Shown in pieces: positions 1-5,153 of a DNA stretch of 5,153 nt. Source of the DNA: Bacteroides sp. (GTDB taxonomy: Bacteria; Bacteroidota; Bacteroidia; Bacteroidales; Bacteroidaceae); assembly GCA_019417975.1 (NCBI GenBank), contig DYCT01000126.1, forward strand, positions 1,204 through 6,356, written 5' to 3'. A model generated the notes under the pieces. It did no database searches and had not been told where the DNA came from. It saw only the letters and a list, made by a program, of their open reading frames with translations. Numbering within the stretch: the stretch's first letter is position 1; every line of letters begins with the position of its first letter. Position numbers and translations under genes: made by a program.

Positions 1-20
1 ACTTATATCTTTAAACTATC

Positions 21-1301
21 ATGACACAAGAAAAGAAACAATGGGGTGCCATCATCATTATGATTGCACTCTTTGCAATGATTGCTTTCGTTACTAACCT
101 TTGCTCTCCAATGGCCGTTATCGTGAAAAACGACTTTGGAGCAAGTAATGTACTTGCCCAGATTGGTAACATCGGAAACTTTATAGCATATCTTGTAATG
201 GGTATACCGGCCGGAATGCTCATTGCTAAATATGGTTACAAAAAGACAGCTCTTATCGGTCTCGTTATCGGTATTGTAGGTATCTTGGTACAATGGTTGA
301 GCGGACACGTTGGTAAAGAAAGCGCATTCTTAGTATACCTTATCGGTGCTTTCATCAGCGGATTCACCATGTGTATCCTCAACTGTGTTGTAAACCCGAT
401 GTTGAACATCTTAGGCGGTGGCGGTAACAAAGGCAACCAGTTCATCCAGATTGGTGGTGTATTCAACAGTAGTGCAGCAGTAGCAGTATACATTATCATG
501 GGTGCCTTGATTGGTGATGCCAGCAAAGCTCATATTGCCGACGCAACTCCCGCTCTGATGATTGCTTTAGCTATCTTCATCATTGCAGCTATCGTTATCA
601 CATTCACCAAAATCGAAGAACCGGAACAGGCTCCTGTAGATGTATCCCTCATCAAAGGTGCTATGAAATACCGCCACTTCGTATTGGGTATCTTGGCTAT
701 CTTCCTTTATATGGGTATCGAAGTAGGTACACCGACTTACGTTCTGCAATACTTGACTTCTGATCCTGAGGCACTGACTCCCGGACTTGGCATGGATGCC
801 AACATTGTAGGTCTTATCGTAGCTGTATATTGGCTGATGATGCTTATCGGTCGTTTCGTAGGTGGAAGTATCGGTGGTAAAGTCAGTAGCCGTGCCATGA
901 TTACAACCGTATCTACTATCAGTATCATTCTGGTAATATTCGGTATGTTTGCTCCGGCAGACATTACAGCCAACGTACCGGGTATCGACTGGGCTAAATT
1001 GGAAATTATCTGGGCAGAAGTTCCCGTTGGTATATTTGCTTTCTTGTTGGTAGGTCTCTGCACCAGCGTAATGTGGGGCGGTATCTTCAACATGGCAGTA
1101 GAAGGTCTTGGCAAATACACAGCTATCGCCAGCGGTATCTTCATGACTATGGTATTCGGTTGTGCTGTATTAGTACCACTCCAAGGATGGATTGCCGACA
1201 TCACAGGCAACTACATGTCAAGCTATTGGGTAGTCGTATTCTGCGCTGCCTATGTATTGTTCTATGCTTTAATTGGTTCTAAAGTCTCAGAAAAGAAATA
1301 A
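21..1301 (+). CDS. MFS sugar transporter, FHS (FucP/GluP-like) family; probable galactose/glucose permease
   Basis: This is an inner-membrane permease of 426 residues, probably importing galactose and/or glucose. About twelve hydrophobic helices can be read, roughly at residues 10-33, 47-69, 75-93, 101-130, 140-163, 176-195, 217-245, 260-283, 291-312, 332-358, 366-389 and 399-420. The charged stretch 196-218 is the short central cytoplasmic loop. FHS-like features are GIPAG..IAKYGYKK (61-75) after helix 2, NPMLNILGG (125-133) in helix 4, YMGIEVG (230-236) in helix 7, IGRFVGG (276-282) after helix 8, and EGLGKYT (361-367) before helix 11. There is no signal peptide and the C-terminus is charged (KVSEKK). 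The ATG at 21 is the first possible start, because an in-frame TAA lies at 12-14. galK follows 57 nt downstream, which supports a galactose-related substrate. Compared by eye with E. coli FucP, the proton-coupling residues D46 and E135 appear to be S29 and N121 here. The family call is firm; the substrate is inferred from context. Confidence -1.
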   Translation: MTQEKKQWGAIIIMIALFAMIAFVTNLCSPMAVIVKNDFGASNVLAQIGNIGNFIAYLVMGIPAGMLIAKYGYKKTALIGLVIGIVGILVQWLSGHVGKESAFLVYLIGAFISGFTMCILNCVVNPMLNILGGGGNKGNQFIQIGGVFNSSAAVAVYIIMGALIGDASKAHIADATPALMIALAIFIIAAIVITFTKIEEPEQAPVDVSLIKGAMKYRHFVLGILAIFLYMGIEVGTPTYVLQYLTSDPEALTPGLGMDANIVGLIVAVYWLMMLIGRFVGGSIGGKVSSRAMITTVSTISIILVIFGMFAPADITANVPGIDWAKLEIIWAEVPVGIFAFLLVGLCTSVMWGGIFNMAVEGLGKYTAIASGIFMTMVFGCAVLVPLQGWIADITGNYMSSYWVVVFCAAYVLFYALIGSKVSEKK

Positions 1302-1339
1302 TCAAACGAAAGAGACCCTAAGATTCATATATTATTTAC

Positions 1340-1354
1340 CTTAATAACATTAAG
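1340..1354. repeat. Short perfect inverted repeat just upstream of galK
   Basis: CTTAAT, a 3-nt spacer AAC, then ATTAAG form a perfect 6-bp inverted repeat ending 4 nt before the galK ATG. It lies in the 57-nt gap between the transporter and galK. The arms contain only one G-C pair, so an RNA hairpin would be weak. The short spacer also allows reading it as a small DNA palindrome. In such A/T-rich sequence it may be chance. I see no Shine-Dalgarno sequence here, so it occupies the space where the ribosome would bind. No function is claimed. Confidence -1.
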
Positions 1355-1358
1355 TGCT

Positions 1359-2513
1359 ATGGATATAAATTATGTAAGAAGCCGCTTTATCAAGCATTTC
1401 GATGGAACAACCGGTTCTATTTATACTTCACCCGGACGTATTAACTTAATTGGAGAACACACCGACTACAATGGCGGTTTCGTATTCCCCGGAGCAGTCG
1501 ACAAAGGTATCATGGCAGAAATCAAGCCTAACGGTACAAACAAAGTACATGCATACTCTATCGACTTGAAAGACTATGTAGAATTCGGTTTAAACGAAGA
1601 CGATGCTCCTTCTGCCAGCTGGGCAAGATACATCTTCGGCGTATGTCGCGAAATGATTAAACGCGGTGTCCCTGTACAAGGTTTCAATACCGCTTTTGCC
1701 GGTGATGTTCCATTAGGAGCCGGTATGTCTTCTTCTGCAGCTTTAGAAAGCACATATGCCTTTGCATTGAACGAAATGTTCGGTGAAGGCAAAATAGATA
1801 AATTCGAATTGGCAAAAGTAGGTCAGGCTACTGAGCACAACTACTGCGGTGTGAACTGTGGTATCATGGACCAATTCGCTTCTGTATTCGGAAAAGCAGG
1901 CAACTTGATGCGCTTAGACTGCCGTTCATTGGAATATCAGTACTTCCCATTCAATCCGGAAGGATACAGACTGGTATTGGTAGACTCTGTTGTTAAACAC
2001 GAACTCGCTTCTTCTGCTTACAACAAACGTCGTCAAAGCTGCGAAGCTGCTGTGGCTGCTATCCGCACCAAATATCCGGAAGTAGGATTCTTGAGAGACT
2101 GCACCATGGATATGTTGGACGAATTCAAGTCAAAAATCAGCGAAGAAGATTACATGCGTGCTAAATATGTAATCGAAGAAATCCAACGTGTATTGGATGT
2201 TTGCGATGCTTTGGAAAAGAACGATTACGAAACAGTAGGACAAAAGATGTACGAAACCCACCAAGGAATGAGCAAACTGTATGAAGTAAGCTGCGAAGAA
2301 CTCGACTTCTTGAACGATTTGGCTTTCGACTGCGGTGTAACCGGTTCACGTGTTATGGGTGGCGGTTTCGGTGGATGTACCATCAACTTGGTTAAAAACG
2401 AATTGTATGAAACATTCGTCAATACTGTAAAAGAACGCTTCCCTGCTAAATTCGGACGTAATCCAAAGATATACGACGTAGTTATTAGCGATGGCTCACG
2501 AAGAGTAGAATAA
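1359..2513 (+). CDS. galK: Galactokinase
   Basis: This is a cytosolic GHMP-family kinase that phosphorylates alpha-D-galactose at C1 with ATP, giving galactose-1-phosphate, the first committed step of the Leloir pathway. At 384 residues it matches the usual length (E. coli GalK is 382). The galactokinase signature GRINLIGEHTDYNGG is at 26-40 and includes the expected sugar-contacting E33, H34 and D36, with catalytic-site R27. The GHMP ATP-binding loop PLGAGMSSSAALE is at 118-130. GIMDQF at 168-173 carries the catalytic Asp (D171). The C-terminal GHMP motif 3, GSRVMGGGFGGC, is at 329-340. The ATG at 1359 is the only sensible start: the preceding in-frame stop is the transporter's own TAA at 1299-1301, with no ATG between. 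It probably shares a transcript with the transporter, since no promoter is evident in the 57-nt gap, and a strong terminator follows 16 nt after its stop. The gene is intact, with no odd residues in the active site. galT and galE are not in the window. Confidence -1.
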   Translation: MDINYVRSRFIKHFDGTTGSIYTSPGRINLIGEHTDYNGGFVFPGAVDKGIMAEIKPNGTNKVHAYSIDLKDYVEFGLNEDDAPSASWARYIFGVCREMIKRGVPVQGFNTAFAGDVPLGAGMSSSAALESTYAFALNEMFGEGKIDKFELAKVGQATEHNYCGVNCGIMDQFASVFGKAGNLMRLDCRSLEYQYFPFNPEGYRLVLVDSVVKHELASSAYNKRRQSCEAAVAAIRTKYPEVGFLRDCTMDMLDEFKSKISEEDYMRAKYVIEEIQRVLDVCDALEKNDYETVGQKMYETHQGMSKLYEVSCEELDFLNDLAFDCGVTGSRVMGGGFGGCTINLVKNELYETFVNTVKERFPAKFGRNPKIYDVVISDGSRRVE

Positions 2514-2529
2514 ACAATAAATAGCTTGC

Positions 2530-2563
2530 AATAAGGATGGGTGTCTGCCCATCCTTATTTTTT
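2530..2563 (+). terminator. Intrinsic (Rho-independent) terminator after galK
   Basis: A perfect 12-bp stem (2530-2541 paired with 2548-2559) closes a 6-nt loop, TGTCTG. The top of the stem is G/C-rich (GGATGGG/CCCATCC), and the 3' arm runs into six consecutive T at 2558-2563. The structure begins 16 nt after the galK stop and ends about 60 nt before the tkt promoter candidate. It should end the transporter-galK transcript and separate it from tkt-rpiB. There is no comparable T-run for the minus strand, so it appears to work in one direction only. Confidence -1.
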
Positions 2564-2625
2564 ATCCAATCGCTGATTTCATACTATTTTTCGCAAGCAA
2601 CAAGCATTATCATCAATATATTCTC

Positions 2626-2633
2626 TATCTTTG
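2626..2633 (+). promoter_or_regulatory. Candidate Bacteroides-type -7 promoter element for tkt-rpiB
   Basis: TATCTTTG matches the Bacteroides sigma-ABfr -7 consensus TAnnTTTG exactly. It lies between the galK terminator and the tkt start. Transcription would begin a few bases downstream, near 2638-2640, leaving a leader of about 20 nt before the ATG at 2661. I see no good -33 TTG/TTTG at the usual spacing (around 2600-2607 reads CAAGCATT), so the promoter may be weak or activator-dependent. The same 8-mer pattern also occurs by chance inside the transporter gene, so position is the main support. Confidence -1.
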
Positions 2634-2660
2634 CACTAAATCTTATTAAATATCCCAGCA

Positions 2661-4676
2661 ATGAACGACAGTAAACTTATGACACGTGCTGCTGACAACA
2701 TCCGTATATTGGCAGCAGCAATGGTTGAAAAAGCCAAATCCGGACACCCAGGTGGTGCTATGGGCGGAGCCGACTTTATCAACGTATTATATTCTGAATT
2801 CTTGGAATACGACCCGGAAAATCCCAAATGGAATGGTCGCGACCGATTCTTTCTGGATCCAGGACACATGTCACCGATGCTTTATGCTACATTGGCTCTA
2901 ACAGGAAAGTTCACAATCGATGAGCTGAAAGAATTCCGCCAATGGGGAAGCCCTACCCCCGGACACCCGGAAGTAGACGTTATGCGTGGTATTGAAAACA
3001 CTTCAGGTCCATTAGGACAAGGTCATGCATATGCTGTAGGTGCTGCCATTGCTGCGAAATTCCTACAAGCACGCTTTGGTGAGGTAATGGGACAAACCAT
3101 CTATGCGTTCATCTCCGATGGAGGTATCCAAGAAGAAATATCTCAAGGAACAGGACGTATGGCCGGTCACTTAGGATTGGACAACCTCATCATGTTCTAC
3201 GACTCAAACGATATCCAGCTCTCTACAGATACAAATTCGGTAACCAGCGAAAATGTAGCACAAAAATATGAAGCTTGGAACTGGCGCGTTATTACAATCA
3301 ATGGCAACAATCCGGACGAAATACGCCAAGCACTTATTGAAGCCAAAGCAGAAAAAGAACGCCCTACACTGATTATCGGTAAAACCATCATGGGTAAAGG
3401 CGCTATTACAGAAAGCGGTGAAAGCTTCGAAAACAAATGTTCCACACATGGTCAGCCATTGAGTGCCAGTGGAGCCTCTTTCGATGCTACTATCAAAAAT
3501 CTGGGTGGCGACCCAACCAATCCATTCGTGGTATTCGATGAAGTAAAAGAACTTTATGCCAAACGTACAGAAGAACTGAAGAAAATCGTTGCTGATAAAA
3601 AAGCAAAAACTGCGCAATGGGCAAAAGAAAATCCGGAACTGGCAAGCAAGTTAGATTTCTACTTCTCCGGACAAGCACCGAAAGTGGATTGGGATTCCAT
3701 CCAACAAAAGCCGGATGCCGCTACTCGTGGAGCATCAGCTACTGTCCTCGGCGTATTGGCAGAACAAGTTGGCAACATGATTGTATCGTCAGCCGATTTG
3801 TCGAACTCTGACAAAACAGATGGATTCTTAAAGAAAACACATGCCTTTACCAAAGGCGACTTCACTGGTGCTTTCTTGCAAGCCGGTGTTTCAGAACTTA
3901 CTATGGCTTGTGTATGCATAGGTATGGCATTGCACGGAGGAGTCATCGCTGCTTGCGCTACCTTCTTCGTATTCTCAGACTATATGAAACCAGCCATCCG
4001 TATGGCTGCCTTGATGGAACAGCCTGTCAAGTTCATCTGGAGTCATGACGCATTCCGTGTAGGCGAAGACGGTCCTACCCACGAACCGGTAGAACAGGAA
4101 GCACAAATCCGCTTGATGGAAAAACTCAAAAACCACAAGGGTAAAAACTCAATGCTCGTATTGCGTCCTGCTGATGTAGAAGAAACAACAGAAGCTTGGA
4201 AACTGGCTATGGAGAATACCACTACCCCGACAGCTCTGATTTTCTCTCGACAGAACATCAAAAACCTGCCGGAAGGTAATGATTATAAAGGTGTGGAACG
4301 TGGTGCATACATTGTTGCCGGTTCTAACGAAAATCCGGATGTAATCCTTTTGGCTTCCGGTTCAGAAGTATCAACCTTGATATCCGGTGCAGAACTGCTT
4401 CGTAAAGATGGAGTAAAGATTCGTATCGTATCTGTACCCTCAGAAGGTCTGTTCCGCAGCCAAGACAAAGTCTACCAAGAATCTATCCTCCCCACCGGTG
4501 CGAAAATATTCGGTCTGACAGCCGGACTCCCTGTTAACTTGGAAGGCTTGGTAGGAGCGAATGGAAAAGTCTACGGATTGGAATCATTCGGTTTCTCTGC
4601 ACCCTACAAAGTATTGGATGAGAAATTAGGATTCACAGCTGAAAATGTATACAACCAAGTAAAAGCAATGCTCTAA
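2661..4676 (+). CDS. tkt: Transketolase
   Basis: This is a cytosolic thiamine diphosphate (ThDP) and divalent-metal-dependent enzyme that moves two-carbon ketol units between sugar phosphates, linking pentose phosphates to fructose-6-P and glyceraldehyde-3-P. It is 671 residues (E. coli TktA is 663), with all three domains. The N-terminal ThDP domain has SGHPGG (27-32), PGHMSP (67-72), PGHPE (100-104), GPLGQG (116-121), the metal/ThDP motif SDGG...E (152-158) with a downstream N183, and H263 in THGQPL. The pyrimidine-binding domain has R356, SADL (377-380), the catalytic Glu in GVSELTMA (E412), GEDGPTHEPVEQ (468-479) and SRQN (529-532). The C-terminal domain starts near 545. The ATG at 2661 is the first possible start after the in-frame TAA at 2637-2639; M7 is less likely. 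It has its own candidate promoter and overlaps rpiB by 1 nt. Variant positions relative to E. coli include SDG for GDG and an apparently shorter loop before H263; the key catalytic residues are present. Confidence -1.
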   Translation: MNDSKLMTRAADNIRILAAAMVEKAKSGHPGGAMGGADFINVLYSEFLEYDPENPKWNGRDRFFLDPGHMSPMLYATLALTGKFTIDELKEFRQWGSPTPGHPEVDVMRGIENTSGPLGQGHAYAVGAAIAAKFLQARFGEVMGQTIYAFISDGGIQEEISQGTGRMAGHLGLDNLIMFYDSNDIQLSTDTNSVTSENVAQKYEAWNWRVITINGNNPDEIRQALIEAKAEKERPTLIIGKTIMGKGAITESGESFENKCSTHGQPLSASGASFDATIKNLGGDPTNPFVVFDEVKELYAKRTEELKKIVADKKAKTAQWAKENPELASKLDFYFSGQAPKVDWDSIQQKPDAATRGASATVLGVLAEQVGNMIVSSADLSNSDKTDGFLKKTHAFTKGDFTGAFLQAGVSELTMACVCIGMALHGGVIAACATFFVFSDYMKPAIRMAALMEQPVKFIWSHDAFRVGEDGPTHEPVEQEAQIRLMEKLKNHKGKNSMLVLRPADVEETTEAWKLAMENTTTPTALIFSRQNIKNLPEGNDYKGVERGAYIVAGSNENPDVILLASGSEVSTLISGAELLRKDGVKIRIVSVPSEGLFRSQDKVYQESILPTGAKIFGLTAGLPVNLEGLVGANGKVYGLESFGFSAPYKVLDEKLGFTAENVYNQVKAML

Positions 4677-5116
4677 TGAAAACAATCGGATTGGCCTGCG
4701 ATCATGCAGGATTTGAATTAAAAGAATATGTCAAGACTTGGATTGAGTCTAAAGGATGGAGTTACAAAGACTTTGGCACCAATTCAGAAGAAAGTGTTGA
4801 CTATCCAGATTTCGCGCACCCATTGGCCGAAGCTGTAGAAGCAGGCGAATGCTATCCCGGTATCGCTATCTGTGGTAGCGGTGAAGGTATCAGTATGACC
4901 CTAAACAAACACCAGCAAATCCGTGCAGCTCTTTGTTGGATTCCGGAGATTGCCCATTTGGCACGTCAACACAACGATGCCAACGTATTGGTAATGCCAG
5001 GCCGCTTCATCAATAAAGAAGAAGCTGCAGCCATTATGGAAGAATTCTTTGCTACCGATTTTGAAGGAGGACGTCATCAACGTCGCATCGACAAAATACC
5101 TGTTCGCAAGAAATAG
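4676..5116 (+). CDS. rpiB: Ribose-5-phosphate isomerase B (RpiB/LacAB family)
   Basis: This small cytosolic isomerase interconverts ribulose-5-phosphate and ribose-5-phosphate, supplying an acceptor for the transketolase encoded just upstream. At 146 residues it is close to E. coli RpiB (149). The N-terminal CDHAGFELK (8-16) contains the sugar-binding D9 and H10. DYPDFA is at 42-47. The catalytic-base cysteine is C66 in ICGSGEGIS (65-73), with NKHQ..RAALCW following (77-88). RQHNDANVL (97-105) carries the ring-opening H99, and GGRHQRR (131-137) provides phosphate-binding arginines. The ATG at 4676 shares its A with the tkt stop (TAATG), so translation is probably coupled and the two proteins co-produced. 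The motif CGSGEG, rather than E. coli CGTGVG, resembles the CGSGxG form I recall from Bacteroidota and actinobacterial RpiB. Relatives in the family act on galactose-6-P (LacAB) or allose-6-P. The tkt partner favours ribose-5-P. Confidence -1.
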   Translation: MKTIGLACDHAGFELKEYVKTWIESKGWSYKDFGTNSEESVDYPDFAHPLAEAVEAGECYPGIAICGSGEGISMTLNKHQQIRAALCWIPEIAHLARQHNDANVLVMPGRFINKEEAAAIMEEFFATDFEGGRHQRRIDKIPVRKK

Positions 5117-5153
5117 ACCAATCGTATTCAAATAGGAAGGTCGGCTTTGACAA

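Noticed and set aside
6..13. TATCTTTA, a 7-of-8 match to the Bacteroides -7 element just before the transporter ATG
   Set aside because: It ends only 7 nt before the start codon, so it would give an almost leaderless mRNA. The -33 region is outside the window and the last base misses the consensus.
944..1038. Two exact TAnnTTTG matches inside the transporter gene (944-951 TATGTTTG and 1031-1038 TATATTTG)
   Set aside because: Both lie in conserved coding sequence with no TTG/TTTG at the right spacing upstream and no gene starting soon after. They show how often the short motif arises by chance.
737..1210. Long minus-strand open frame opposite the transporter
   Set aside because: It is an antisense shadow of a strongly supported membrane protein gene, with low-complexity composition and no recognisable family.
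2593..2604. Repeated CAAGC/GCAA units upstream of tkt considered as an operator
   Set aside because: The units are very short and irregular, with no symmetric partner at a sensible distance from the promoter candidate.
3204..3617. 137-codon minus-strand open frame opposite transketolase
   Set aside because: It overlaps conserved transketolase coding sequence, is rich in Phe and Cys as expected from antisense reading, and shows no family motif.

Overview
The window looks like a core-metabolism stretch from a Bacteroides-type gut bacterium (Bacteroidota). Three things point there: the protein sequences read as Bacteroidota versions of their families, the starts have A/T-rich leaders without a clear Shine-Dalgarno sequence, and the one good intergenic promoter candidate fits the Bacteroides -7 consensus TAnnTTTG. 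The base composition is moderate and looks even from end to end. I see no insertion sequence, phage gene, tRNA, rRNA or CRISPR array.

All genes are on the + strand, in two blocks. Block 1 (1-2563) holds a 12-helix sugar transporter of the major facilitator superfamily, FHS (fucose-galactose-glucose:H+ symporter) type. After a 57-nt gap comes galactokinase (galK), then a strong intrinsic terminator with a perfect 12-bp stem and a T-run. The block very probably starts upstream, outside the window, because only 20 nt precede the transporter start. Block 2 (2564-5153) opens with a candidate promoter, then transketolase (tkt), whose stop overlaps the start of ribose-5-phosphate isomerase B (rpiB) by one base. 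The right-hand 37 nt are non-coding and may contain the left arm of another terminator.

Functionally, block 1 takes up a hexose (probably galactose or glucose) and phosphorylates galactose to galactose-1-phosphate, the entry to the Leloir pathway. The galT, galE and galM partners are not in the window. Block 2 encodes two enzymes of the non-oxidative pentose phosphate pathway. RpiB interconverts ribulose-5-P and ribose-5-P, and transketolase moves two-carbon units between sugar phosphates. The terminator and promoter between the blocks suggest separate transcription despite the related roles.

I found no new biological system. The points most worth a second look are modest: the transporter seems to lack both acidic residues tied to proton coupling in E. 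coli FucP, and the transketolase has variant residues around its conserved cofactor site. All four genes look intact.
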